A DNA stretch of 64,000 bases from Primula veris (lineage: Eukaryota; Streptophyta; Magnoliopsida; Ericales; Primulaceae), in assembly GCA_963682055.1 (NCBI GenBank), contig OY821747.1, positions 12,016,258-12,080,257 of the forward strand, in the 5' to 3' direction. Under the pieces are notes generated by a model. It made no database searches. It was not told the DNA's origin and saw only the letters and a list, made by a program, of their open reading frames with translations. A program made the position numbers and the translations under genes. Every line of letters begins with the position of its first letter. Positions within the stretch are counted from its first letter, which is position 1. Below are positions 25,001 to 34,454 of the stretch, piece by piece.

Positions 25001-28000
25001 TCTTAGGATCAAGCCCAGGCATTTCCTCGTAATTCCATGCAAAAACATCTTTGTATCTCATGAGAAGTTTTACGTAAGCTTCTTGTTCTTCAGAGTTCAA
25101 CAAAGCGCTCAAATATGTCGGTCTTGGGTCATTGAGCGTTCCAAGATTAACCTCTTTTAATTCGTCGACGGTAGACTTGACACCTTCTTCAAATTCCGGT
25201 GGTGCTTCATCTACATCTTCTATGATCTCGTCCTCATCTTCTTTTTCCGTAATATAATACGAAGTAACGGTTTTCGCCTCTTCTGGATTATCATAACAAA
25301 TGCTTGTGACTTTTATAGCACTATCCTTTTTTTTAGCCACAATTTTTTGTGTATCTTTATCTTTATTTGTCTTTAAACTTTCTATAGCAGATGGTGTAGA
25401 GATCAAAAGACTTCCAAGTCTTTGCTGAGAGTTATTCTTTTCGTATGATGCCCCTTGTTGCTTTTCAATATACTTGTGCCTGGGTGTTAACCTTTGAAAC
25501 ACTGATGCTCGAAAGTTACTTGTTTTCCTTAATCTTTCATGCACCGATTTACGTTCAATAGACAATCTATCAAATACGGATGGTCGCCTCCTAGGTCCCA
25601 AACGATTAAAGATTGTTGGATTGATTTTTGTTATGGGAACATCCTCTTCGAACGTGGTGTAACAGTTGCTTGACTTCTTTATGACTATACGGGGTGGCGA
25701 TGGTGATACAAAGCCGATCCCTGCACGAGATTCTTTTATGCGAAATCCCTTTTTCTTGAGCAAGTGTTGAGTTTGATTTAATCCATGCATTTTTTGCTCA
25801 GTTACTTCAGGCGCCAATTGTCCAAGAGTACATGTTTTTTTGAAATTATAACCAGCATTTGCAAGCATCTTGTAGGCATTTGGATCGAAACCTTCACTAG
25901 TTCTCACCCTTGGTAGGTTTTTATGTTCTTTCAAGGGTCCGTGTACTGGTCTGACAAATCCTTTCAACACTGAGAGTTGCTTGAACTTAGTGATTGGAAA
26001 AGTTAGATCATCAATTTCGGTGTCATCATTCTTTGCGAGACTCGATGCGTACGAAACAATAGGGGTTTTCTTGGAAATGGTCTTTCTTGAAGACGCATAT
26101 GGTACTATAAGCTCTGATCCTTTTTCCTTTATATCTTTTGAGTAAAATTTCGCATCTGCATAGTAAGACTCTACTCCGCTAAATGGTTTGTCATCTGCTA
26201 AAACTTTCTTTACCACATTACCTTGGCAATATTTGAAGCATTGGTGAAAAGTGGATGGTATGACCTTATTTTCGTGAATCCAAGGCCGACCGAGCAACAT
26301 GTTATAAGAAGTCTTAGCGTTGAGTACATGAAACAATACCGTTGAAGTTAACTCTCCAATTAACAGCTCTAGATGAATCGTTCCAATTGCACGTTGTCCG
26401 TCTTGATTGAATCCTTGAATCATTAAACGACTATGAGAAAGTTCATCCATGGGAATGCCAAGATCATTCATTGTTCGAAGTGGTAAGATATTTACGGCTG
26501 ACCCACCATATAATAGAATTCTATTAATTCTCTTTTCTTGAGAATACCCAGTTACAAAGAGTGGACGATTATGAGGCATTGAATCAAGTAGCAAGTCTTC
26601 TTCAGAAAAATTGATAGTCGTCATGTTTGCTGATTCATTTACTTCTTCAGATTTAGTGGGTGTCTGTGAGACTATGGTGAAATCGTCTTCCTTTTCTTCG
26701 GGGAGCTCTTCAATACTTGCAACATTACATGAGGCAACATACCAATCATCCTCATCTTCATCTTCAGAATATCTATCATTTATACATCCTTCACATTCAC
26801 AAACATCCCAGAAGCAATGACCGTCGTCGTCTTTGAACTTGTAGATAGGATTTCCTTGATGGTAGTAGGCGATTGGAATCCCCATGTTTGGTCTTTCTAG
26901 AGAGGATTTTTCAATCACTCGCTCTTTGTATCGTAGAACATAATAGTCACCATCAGCCTCCTTAAGCAGCCCAACTTGTTTATCGCCGGTTGCGTATCTT
27001 TCTTTAAGAATAAGTTGGCATTCTTGACAGAAATCTTTGCAAAATGTAGACAAATGTGGACGGTGGTCAATTTCTTGTGTCCTCGAGTATTTAACAAAGT
27101 AGTCAAACTTCCCAAACGATTCTCCAAGTAATCCGACTTCTAGATCTCCAGCTTCATATTTTTCTCTAAGTACTTGTTGAGTTGATTTCCTTTTGTTTTT
27201 ATTTTTATTTTCTTTTGGTCTTTCTTCGTCTTTACAGAACTCTTTCCATTGATCTTCCAAGCAATCTTCGCAATCGCATACGTCAAAGTAACAATGTCCA
27301 TTCTCACTGAATTTGTAATTCAAATCCTCTTCATTATGTGAGATAGCTGAAGTACTTCCCAAGTTTAGAGACACAGTCATATTATCATTCTTCTTGAGTG
27401 ATATGTTATCGTTTTCCGCAGTTTCTTGTATGATGGACTCATTACTTTGATGAAAGTTTGTAGAAGGAAACCCAATGACCCCAATTTCAACTGGTGGGAA
27501 GGAACCAAATTGGATAGACATAGTGAAATCTCGACGTGTATCTTCAATTGGAAGGTCGTCCATGATACTAGCATAATGAGTACTTGTTGTTTCTTCTTCT
27601 TCTAAGGAAATCTTGCCTTGGCTGGCCAACTGAACAATTTTCTCCTTCAATACGAAACATCGTTGAGTAGGATGGCTAATAAGACGATGATATTTACAGT
27701 AATTCTCATCCTCTACTTTATCGGCCTCTTCTGGACGTTTCATCTCCGGTAGTTCAATGACTTTAAGGTCAAGAAGTTCATCGAGCATTCGGGGAACTTC
27801 ATCATCGGGAAATGGATACTCCTTTTCTTGCATTTCCTTTAAAGTAAGTCTTCTCTTTTCGTTCCACTGATTTTGGGTTTTATCACCTTGAGTTTTCTTC
27901 ATATGTGTTTTGATCTTAAATTGTGGGGTTGACTTTGTTTGGCTTACTGATGTGAAGAATGATTCCTTTTTATCAGTGCTTGGACGAGACCTGACCCACT

Positions 28001-29288
28001 TCTTGCCTTCTTGTTTCGCTATATACTTGGGTACCATCTGAATTGGAAAGGTTTGATCACCGCATGAAGAAATGCTGAGTTCCATATCATGAGCCTGACT
28101 TGCTAGGTCTCCGAAAGTCTTTGGCTTTATTCCTTGAAGAATGTACCTTAGGCCCCAATGCATGCCTTGGATGCACATTTCGATGCCTGATGATTCACAC
28201 AACCTATCCTTGCAGCTTAGGCTCAACCCTCTCCATCTGTTGATATAATTGGTGACAGGTTCATCCTTCCATTGGCGGGTGTTGGTGAGCTCAATCATGC
28301 TTACCGTACGTCGGGTGCTGTAGAAGCGGTTGAGAAATTCGTGTTCTAGTTGCTCCCAACTATCAATTGTTCCTGGTTCTAGGTCACAATACCAATCGAA
28401 TGCATTATCTTTCAACGTACGAACAAATTGTTTCACAATGAGGTCGCCTTCAGTCCCAGCGTTGCTACATGTTTCTACAAAGTGGGCTACGTGTTGCTTT
28501 GGATTCCCTTTTCCATCAAACTGTTGAAACCTGGGCGGTTGATAGCCAAAAGGCATCTTCAATTTTTCAATCCTTTGAGTATAAGGCTTGACGTAGCCAA
28601 AGGAAGAAGGTGTTATTTCTTCATATCTACCCTTAACTGTACCAAGTATGAGGTCTTTTAGCTGATCAATGGGAAGTGATCCATCTGAGCGCGGTTCGAT
28701 AGTTTCTTTCTTCTTCTGATGTAAGCTCGAGGATTCTGCATCTTCTTTCATCTTTTCTTTATTCGCAGCAACCTCACTTGATGTTCCAATCTGCTCTATC
28801 CTTTTCATCATTATTGCAAATTGGTGATCACGGTCATTAGTAGTCTTTACAAGAGTTTCAACAGTCTTCGAGATGATGCTAACTTGCTCTTCCAATGCCA
28901 TAGCATTCGTAGTTAAAACTGGCATAATTGTTGAATCAGTGTAAGAAGATCGTGGTGTATTTGGTGGAGAGTCTGAATCTGTACTATTTTCCAACAATCC
29001 TTCTTTTAGTATCTGTTGGGGGATAAGTTTTGCTGCTACGAAGGAATCATCGAGGCCATGTCTTTCACAAGATATTTCTAGATCTTCTTTAACTTTTGAT
29101 ACCTCTTTGACTTCATCGCTCCATAGGAAGCGAGTACTTCCTTGCTTGTAAGAATCCATTGTTTGACTTGATGATTGTGGAGCAACAGATTTGCTACGGG
29201 TGATTCGAGGGGAATTTGTTATTGATGTTTTCTTGGAATGGAGCGAAGAATCTTCAACTTCCTTGAAGATATCTTTCTTTGGAGCCAT
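22011..29288 (-). CDS. Gag-Pol polyprotein, Tat-type Ty3 retrotransposon
   Basis: A single 2425-residue frame beginning MAPKKDIF. Order by approximate residue: Gag core 250-400 ([17 protein letters not shown]); two copies of a Cys module at about 663 and 822 ([26 protein letters not shown]); protease about 910-1010; reverse transcriptase about 1460-1640; a first RNase H to about 1780; a second, plant-like RNase H about 1841-1970 ([21 protein letters not shown]); integrase from about 2065 with HHCC finger and the D, D, E residues of GLDAIGP, NDNGTPF and GLAEAFN. Two defects stand out. The protease active-site Asp is Tyr (LLYGGSAVN, residue 927). An in-frame deletion near residue 1530 ([10 protein letters not shown]) removes roughly 40-50 residues of RT, including motif A. 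The YVDD box remains. Confidence 0.95.
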   Translation of the reverse strand: MAPKKDIFKEVEDSSLHSKKTSITNSPRITRSKSVAPQSSSQTMDSYKQGSTRFLWSDEVKEVSKVKEDLEISCERHGLDDSFVAAKLIPQQILKEGLLENSTDSDSPPNTPRSSYTDSTIMPVLTTNAMALEEQVSIISKTVETLVKTTNDRDHQFAIMMKRIEQIGTSSEVAANKEKMKEDAESSSLHQKKKETIEPRSDGSLPIDQLKDLILGTVKGRYEEITPSSFGYVKPYTQRIEKLKMPFGYQPPRFQQFDGKGNPKQHVAHFVETCSNAGTEGDLIVKQFVRTLKDNAFDWYCDLEPGTIDSWEQLEHEFLNRFYSTRRTVSMIELTNTRQWKDEPVTNYINRWRGLSLSCKDRLCESSGIEMCIQGMHWGLRYILQGIKPKTFGDLASQAHDMELSISSCGDQTFPIQMVPKYIAKQEGKKWVRSRPSTDKKESFFTSVSQTKSTPQFKIKTHMKKTQGDKTQNQWNEKRRLTLKEMQEKEYPFPDDEVPRMLDELLDLKVIELPEMKRPEEADKVEDENYCKYHRLISHPTQRCFVLKEKIVQLASQGKISLEEEETTSTHYASIMDDLPIEDTRRDFTMSIQFGSFPPVEIGVIGFPSTNFHQSNESIIQETAENDNISLKKNDNMTVSLNLGSTSAISHNEEDLNYKFSENGHCYFDVCDCEDCLEDQWKEFCKDEERPKENKNKNKRKSTQQVLREKYEAGDLEVGLLGESFGKFDYFVKYSRTQEIDHRPHLSTFCKDFCQECQLILKERYATGDKQVGLLKEADGDYYVLRYKERVIEKSSLERPNMGIPIAYYHQGNPIYKFKDDDGHCFWDVCECEGCINDRYSEDEDEDDWYVASCNVASIEELPEEKEDDFTIVSQTPTKSEEVNESANMTTINFSEEDLLLDSMPHNRPLFVTGYSQEKRINRILLYGGSAVNILPLRTMNDLGIPMDELSHSRLMIQGFNQDGQRAIGTIHLELLIGELTSTVLFHVLNAKTSYNMLLGRPWIHENKVIPSTFHQCFKYCQGNVVKKVLADDKPFSGVESYYADAKFYSKDIKEKGSELIVPYASSRKTISKKTPIVSYASSLAKNDDTEIDDLTFPITKFKQLSVLKGFVRPVHGPLKEHKNLPRVRTSEGFDPNAYKMLANAGYNFKKTCTLGQLAPEVTEQKMHGLNQTQHLLKKKGFRIKESRAGIGFVSPSPPRIVIKKSSNCYTTFEEDVPITKINPTIFNRLGPRRRPSVFDRLSIERKSVHERLRKTSNFRASVFQRLTPRHKYIEKQQGASYEKNNSQQRLGSLLISTPSAIESLKTNKDKDTQKIVAKKKDSAIKVTSICYDNPEEAKTVTSYYITEKEDEDEIIEDVDEAPPEFEEGVKSTVDELKEVNLGTLNDPRPTYLSALLNSEEQEAYVKLLMRYKDVFAWNYEEMPGLDPKIAVHHLAIKHGSRPIKQCQRRFRPELVQQIEKEINKLIEAGFIREVKYPTWISSIVPVKKKNGQIRVCVDFRDLNNACPKYEFPLPIPELVIDSTTGHEVLSYQRAMQRIFDDMLHKNVECYVDDIVVKTKKRNDHLEDLESVFERLRRYQLKMNPLKCAFGVTSGKFLGFIVRHRGIEIEESKIEAIVKMQPPKNIHELRSLQGKLAYLRRFISNLSGRCQPFSRIMKKGTPFEWDEACDNAFKVIKSYLTKPPVLAAPTLGRPLILYLAAQERSIGGLLAQENEHGKENALYYLSRMMTPCEVNYTPIEKMCLALVFAINKVRHYFQAHTIRLISKANPVKYVMSKPVWSDRLARWALLFQEFDIVYVPQKSTKGQALADFLADHPIPAEWELSEDLPDEDVMFIEIRRPWTMYFDGASHREGAGAGVVFISPEGDVLPYAFSLTQNCSNNMAEYHALILGLEMAFEAKHQHMRVYGDSQLIIKQVLEEYEVKKEELLPYRDYAAKLITRIGDVTLEHVPRKENKQADALAKLASNLALPGEHVKIPICERWIIPLEDERDKNDVEEVTTISIIEVEREDWRQPIIDYLEHGKFPDNHHKKVDVRRRSTRFIFFKNTLYRRSFEGLFLRCLDNEESRKAMEEAHSGICGAHQSGPKLHFRIKRMGYYWPTMVKDCLEYAKRCQACQFHANFIHQPPEPLHPTVASWPFEAWGLDAIGPLPKSSGGHLYILAATDYFSKWAEAVPLKAVNKETVVDFIKSNIIFRYGIPRYIINDNGTPFYNRVMTNLCEKFGFKQHNSSMYNAPANGLAEAFNKTLGNLLKKVVAKSKRDWHERIKEALWAYRTTYRTSTQATPYALVYGVEAVLPLENQIPSLRIAIQEGLTLEDNACLRLEELDALDEKRLEAQQRLECYQARMSKAFNKKVKRRSFQKGDLVLAVRRPIIITRRTGDKFVSKWDGPHTIIEVYSNGAYKLSTENGLKIGPINGNFLKRYYP

Positions 29289-29379
29289 CGATGGTTTTTT
29301 TTTTTTTTTTTTTTTTTTAGGAACTTATGAAAGGAAGAGATGAAAGGTAGAGAATTGTCCCACCGGGTGTGCCAAAATT
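29289..29379 (-). promoter_or_regulatory. Leader and primer-binding region of the Tat element
   Basis: Directly inside the 5' LTR the minus strand reads TTTTGGCACACCCGGTGGGA, the position and shape of a tRNA primer-binding site. I did not assign the tRNA. A long A-run lies just before the Gag ATG on that strand. Confidence 0.65.
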
Positions 29380-30547
29380 TGTTTCACACAAATTTTCACT
29401 AAGGCTTAAAAATAAAAGACATGAAAATTAATGGTGAACAAAGGAATTTATATTTCAATTTATGCAAGTACAATTCTCTGAATAATTTTCTACAAAGCTA
29501 GAAAACAAATAATCCTTTGATTCTTCCTTCGAACAACTTTTGGTGGCTTGATTGACTTGTTTTGGGATCAAATGCTTGGATTCTTGAAGAAATAGTTGAT
29601 GCGAGCTTGATATTGTTTATCTTGATCAAATGTTGATTCCCTTGAGTTTGTTTTGTACTTGATTGGTGTTCTTCAGCTTTAATGAAGATATTTTTTTTGA
29701 CTTGATCTTGAGAAACGTCGAGTTCGCGGCTTTGAATGCTTATTGCGGATTGAACAGTGGATTTGCTTGAGTTTCTTGATGAACTTGGTTGAAGATCTTC
29801 GAATTTGTTGAAGGTCTTTGAAGATTGATCTTGGTAAACGTCGGATTTGCGGCCTTTATTGCTTCTTGCAGATCGAACGGTGGATTTGTTTGAGTTTGTT
29901 GATGAACTTGGTTGAAGATCTTCGAATTTGTTGAAGGTCTTTGAAGATTGATCTTGGGAAACGTCGGATTTGCGGCCTTTATCGCTTCTTGCGGATCGAA
30001 CGTAGGATCTTCTTCGATTTGTTGATAAACTTGATGAAACTTCGAATCTTCTTGCTGATCTTCGAGGCTTCGGGGCTTGATTTTGGCTTGAATTCTGCAG
30101 AGCTTCTCTCTAAGTCTTCTTTGCCTTGAATTTATTTTTGGTGCCCTCAAAATGTGAGGCCTCCCCCTCTATTTATAGTAGTTGGAGTGAAATATTTGCA
30201 GCGGTGCCTCCCCAAGTTTGGCATTTTTACCAAATAGGTCCGTGAACAAATAAGTACATTTAAACAAACCTAAATGGTTTGAAAGCATTACAAAAGAACA
30301 TACGTTTGAAGTTACTCTTTCATTTGTAATGAATTAATCATCCTCGAGAAAAGAAATATTTTATATTTCGTATATTTATTATCCTTTTCTTTTATGTGAC
30401 AATAAATATGCATTTTTCTTTCTCTTTTTGCTTTTAGTATACTAATATTTTCTTCTCTTTTTTAATTAGAAAATTAGTAATTACCTTTAATTTAAGTTAG
30501 GGGACACGTGTCATACTTTTGGTTATTGTAAAATTTGAGTGCCTACA
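29380..30547 (-). repeat. 5' LTR of the Tat element
   Basis: 1168 bp, same length and apparently the same sequence as 14484-15651. Contains the functional promoter position (TATAAATAG at 30169-30177). Confidence 0.95.
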
Positions 30548-30552
30548 GCTTG
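30548..30552. repeat. Target site duplication, right (gcttg)
   Basis: Matches 14479-14483 exactly. Confidence 0.95.
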
Positions 30553-31440
30553 TAAAAAAGTCCATGTCGAAATGAGAAAGTCTCGAAGTGGGAAGTTGGA
30601 AAACCTCGTAGGAGATTATCTTAAATTCATGGGCAGATATATATAGGTACAAAATGGTGCACTTGCCCACACAATTTACGAAATTGTCAGTTTTTCTAAA
30701 GAATTTTTTTTAAATAATTTAAAAATAATGAATTTCACAACCCCGTAAAATAATATTTCGATTTGTACAACCCCTTATGCTTAATCCTGGTTCCATCCCA
30801 GCTTAAATTGGAAGAGGAAGAATGCAAATGAGTGGTTTATATACAATTACAACTCTTATGAATTTAATGGATCAAACACATTATTGGGTAGCAACGCCAC
30901 ACGCGCACTCGTCGTGCCGGATCAGGACGACTCTCGGTGCTCAGTTCTCGGAACTCGAATCCTGAAAGATGGTTGCGCTTGCGCTATTGACGTGTCCTTG
31001 TCTCTTCAAGATTCAGTAACTTATGCAACTGATGTCCGTTATTGTCCCTCAAAAGAGAATACCATCTCATAAAAAGTTCATCGGTTGCAGTTACACTGTT
31101 TACGGACAAGTAATGTCAAATAAATGAATTAACTAACTAAATAAAACGTTACTTAAAATTCATTTATTTAATTGATATTATAACATAAATTTGTCTTAAA
31201 TTTAAGTTTATATATTCTATTTATGCATAAATTCTTTTTTACATACGTATAATTGATTACTTTAACGAGTCGAACACTTAACAATAAAACTGACAACTGT
31301 ATGTATAGTATGAATATGATGATATAAATTATATTAATAGACGAACGTTATATTCTTGTTCATTGTAAGTTCGTTTAAAAGTGAACGGACATAAAACGAG
31401 CTCTAACTGAGCCGAACACGAACTATTCCATGAACGGCTC
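30553..31440. other. Intergenic DNA with a degraded repeat
   Basis: No gene recognised. From about 31260 to 31440 there are words such as GAGCCGAACACGAACT and GTTCGTTTAAA, the same low-complexity repeat family as at 38565-38960. Confidence 0.45.
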
Positions 31441-31448
31441 ATCTCATT

Positions 31449-31715
31449 CAGGGCCGGCCCTAGGGTTAGCCATGTAAGCTCCTGAGCTTAGGTGTCGACC
31501 GACCGATGAGTGATTTTTTTTTTTGAAAGTATGACACAATTTGGTTGAATTTTGAGTTTGTATTAAATTTAAAGACACTTTATGTAAATTATAACAATTA
31601 TTATATTTTTATGCAAATTTTCTTTTAGGTATGTATTTGACTATTTTTTTAATAAAGTAAAATAGCTGACGAAATTTTTACGAGATCGGGTGCGAAAATC
31701 TTAAAACCAACCCTG
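31449..31715. mobile_element. hAT-type MITE, 267 bp
   Basis: Ends in short inverted repeats (CAGGGCCGG on the left, CAGGGTTGG inverted on the right) and is flanked by an 8-bp target duplication with one mismatch (atctcatt at 31441-31448, atgtcatt at 31716-31723). An 8-bp duplication and CAGGG termini are hAT features. No coding capacity. Confidence 0.8.
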
Positions 31716-31723
31716 ATGTCATT

Positions 31724-32339
31724 TACAACCCTACTCATACTCTTATTAACAGAAAACTCATGTTTAACCATATATTTCAACTGCAAACCACTATAGTAAA
31801 AAAAATCAAATCACATGAATTTCAACCCTTGAATTTTGGATCTCGCACTGTACACTAGCTACTTTAACTTTTCATCACAGGGTGTCCATCCATAAATTCG
31901 TAATTTGTTTAATCTTTAACTATTTTCAAAATGCATTAATAATATCAACTTTAACAACCAAAAAGGTAAGAACTTAAAGCTAACAAATGGCCCACATGTA
32001 TTGTTTAAGGATATTTGGTATTATTTGTTTTGAGATGTTTATTAAAGTGATTCATTAATAACATACATATTAGTTAAGTAATTCAAACATGTTTTTGGTA
32101 ATTTTATGATAAATGACATTAATATTAAATACTATGAATGCAACTATAATTTGCAATTGGTCTCGAAACATATCGAAGGCTCGTTTGCAAAAATGTTTAA
32201 AAAAAAACTCATATTCTATCTGAGAATCGTTGTAGATGACCGCTCAAGTCCTATTTAATGAGAAACGCTCACTTCTCAATTCACATTTCCCACTATTTCA
32301 CTATTTCATAATGTATAATTCCTCGTCCTAAATTATAAT
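31724..32339. other. AT-rich intergenic DNA
   Basis: Nothing recognised. Confidence 0.4.
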
Positions 32340-33340
32340 GATGCATTAGAGACCTACCTATTTTAAAAAATCAAGTAATTGGCTTGTATTTGTCCATAGG
32401 GCGAGATTACATATTATTGTAGTCAAATCAATATATTTTATTCTTTCACAAAATCCAAAAAAATTAATAAATTAACTTTATCATTTTTAATTTTCTATTT
32501 TGGAAAATCTATATTTAAATTGAAATTATTACAATTAAATAAATATAAGTTAAATTGAGACAGATGAATTGTTTTCCTTTCCGATTCTGTAATGGCCCAA
32601 ACATTAGAATATTAAATTCACCATACAGTTAAAAAACCATATGACTAATGAAAAGATAAAGCAAAACATTACTAATCAAGTTAATTAACTTGTATTTCCC
32701 CATAATACCATATTACACAAAACCAAAAAAAAGGTAACAAGATAAATTTATTATATTTAATCTTTTATTTTAGAAGTCTTACATTTAAATAGAAACGAAT
32801 ATCAATTAGATTGAGACCGACGAAGTACTATCTTTTAATCGGTTATTGCCCACCAGGAACGGACCAACAGTACTGATTGCCCAAGTTTCAGTATAATTTT
32901 TTTTTTTACCCTAATCTAGTTTTTGTCTCAGACCCCAGCCTTATAAGATTTGAGTCTGGACCGTCCCTGTTGTCCACACATTAAAACATTAAATTCACCA
33001 AACAATTAAAAATTATATCAGGAAGAAAATTAAAACCAAACAGTAATCAAAAGTTTTTAGTCAAATTTATATATTTTATTCTTGAACCAAAAAAAAAAAA
33101 AAGGTAACAAGTTAACTTTATTATTTTCCATTTTATATTTTAAAAAGTTCAATTAAATCATAATAAACCTCAATTAAATCAAGACATATGAAATACTATT
33201 ATTTATTCCACCTTCTCGTTTCCTATTTGGATTATTACCCAGACATTAAAATATTAAAAATTCACCAACCATAACACTATAACAGTAACGAAAGAAAGAT
33301 AAATAAAAACAGTAATTAAAATTTCAGATTATATTTTTAT
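32340..33340 (+). repeat. Diverged tandem repeats upstream of GMD
   Basis: A unit of roughly 250-300 bp recurs about three times here and once more between the duplicated first exons (34140-34320). Shared words in order: a (T)CAAGTTAATT-like start, GGTAACAAG, CAATTAAATTGAGAC, GATGAAGTACTATT, CATTAAAATATTAAATTCACC, and AAACCAAACAGTAAT. Copy 2 contains the 116-bp MITE. The series shows that promoter and first exon were amplified together. Confidence 0.7.
32854..32969. mobile_element. hAT-type MITE, 116 bp
   Basis: Termini CAGGAACGGACC and, inverted, CAGGGACGGTCC. Flanks ttgcccac (32846-32853) and ttgtccac (32970-32977) are an 8-bp target duplication with one mismatch. It sits inside a copy of the GMD upstream repeat, and the other copies lack it. 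Confidence 0.8.
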
Positions 33341-33529
33341 TTTATCCACGTCATTACACATTTTCGTTTCGTATATTCAGACATTAAATGCACCAAAATT
33401 TAACCAAAGAGTTAAAAAGCATAACAGTAAACGCAATAAAAATAAAACCAAACAGTAAATAAATTAAAAGCTAGCAAGTCGTAACACCTCCATTTTTCCT
33501 CCTATTAAATAACCCCAAAACCTTCCCTC

Positions 33530-33534
<5 letters not shown>

Positions 33535-33562
<28 letters not shown>
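33535..33562 (+). repeat. (CT)n tract in the GMD 5' leader
   Basis: CT dinucleotides just before first-exon copy A. A shorter tract stands at the same place before copy B (34404-34424). CT-rich leaders are common in plant genes. Confidence 0.85.
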
Positions 33563-33565
<3 letters not shown>

Positions 33566-33596
33566 ACTCCCATTCCCCACATTTACTCAGATCACA

Positions 33597-33902
33597 ATGT
33601 CCTCCTCAAACCCAACCCCAACCGTCGGATCCCAATCCAACGTCCCAGATCCCTCCCCGAAAATCGCGCTAATAACAGGCATAACCGGCCAAGACGGATC
33701 GTACCTTACCGAGCTTTTACTATCAAAAGGCTACGAGGTCCACGGTTTGATCCGACGGTCCTCAAATTTTAATACGCAACGGATAAACCATATTTATATC
33801 GATCCGCATAACACGTGTAAGGCTAGGATGAAGCTGCACTATGCTGATCTGTCTGATGCTAGCTCGTTGAGGCGCTGGCTTGATGTCATTCGGCCCGACG
33901 AG
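33597..33902 (+). CDS. GMD first exon, copy A (tandem duplicate)
   Basis: 102 codons, open from ATG to a GAG|GTATTT donor. Encodes the NAD(P)-binding start of GDP-mannose 4,6-dehydratase: [50 protein letters not shown]. It matches copy B almost residue for residue after the variable N-terminus; one difference is NTCKARM against NTSKARM. It ends in the same phase, so it could be spliced to exon 2 at 35876, skipping copy B, to give a 367-residue enzyme. Its donor is weaker than the GTGAGT of copy B. It is either an alternative first exon or a relic on the way to decay. Confidence 0.8.
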
Positions 33903-34004
33903 GTATTTATTGTGTTGTTTTTTCAAACTAATTGGCATTTTCGTAATTTTGTTTTTAAATTGGACCGAAATGTAAACTTGTAAAAGTTTTAAACATGGGA
34001 GCGT

Positions 34005-34130
34005 GTAATATAGCTAGCATCACTTGGTTATTAGGCCCGATGGGGTGAGTGTGTTGGGTTTTTAAAAGTGCGGGTTTGTTTCGTAAGTATGTTTTTGAAA
34101 TCGGACCGAAATGTAATATAAAACTATTGA
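34005..34130 (+). pseudogene. Relic of a third GMD exon 1/intron 1 junction
   Basis: GGTTATTAGGCCCGATGGG followed by GTGAGTG and then TTGGGTTTTTAAAAGTG. These resemble the end of exon 1 and the start of intron 1 of copy B (GATGTTATTCGGCCTGATG, GTGAG, TTGGGTTTTTGAAAGT). Upstream coding sequence is lost. A further intron-like echo lies near 34940-35010. Confidence 0.6.
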
Positions 34131-34454
34131 AATTAGAATAAATATCAATTAAATTAAGACGGATGAAGTACTATTATTTTCACGTTCTCGTTGCTCGCAC
34201 ATTAACATATTAAATTCATCGAGACAGTAAAAACATCGTATCAGTTACGAAAGATAAAAAAAAACCAAACAGTAACAAAAATTATCGTAAGTGGTAACAT
34301 CTTATAACCCCAAAACGGTTAAATAACCATATCAGTAAAAAAGAAAAAGAAAACCAAATAGTAATAAAATCTCCATTAAATAACCCCAAAACCTTTCCTC
34401 CCTTCTCTCTCTCTCTCTCTCTCTACACTCCCATTCCCCCTCACTAAAATCACA

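Larger units (their letters stand above)
14484..30547 (-). mobile_element. Complete Ty3/gypsy retrotransposon, Tat type, 16.1 kb
   Basis: The element has two 1168-bp LTRs (14484-15651 and 29380-30547) in which I saw no difference, and it is flanked by perfect 5-bp target duplications gcttg (14479-14483 and 30548-30552). It is transcribed on the minus strand. The 5' LTR is the right-hand one, followed by the leader, one long Gag-Pol frame (22011-29288), an antisense spliced gene (16955-20623) and a polypurine tract beside the left LTR. Two RNase H domains in tandem plus an antisense gene after integrase place it in the Tat group (Ogre/Retand relatives). The lack of LTR differences implies very recent insertion. 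Protease and reverse transcriptase carry disabling changes, so it probably moved with help from an autonomous relative. Confidence 0.95.

Noticed and set aside
30884..31072. 62-codon plus-strand frame with higher GC than its flanks
   Set aside because: No recognisable family, promoter or splice context.
31449..32969. One large hAT element from the left CAGGG end to the right CAGGG end
   Set aside because: The outer flanks do not match, whereas each small element has its own matching 8-bp flanks.
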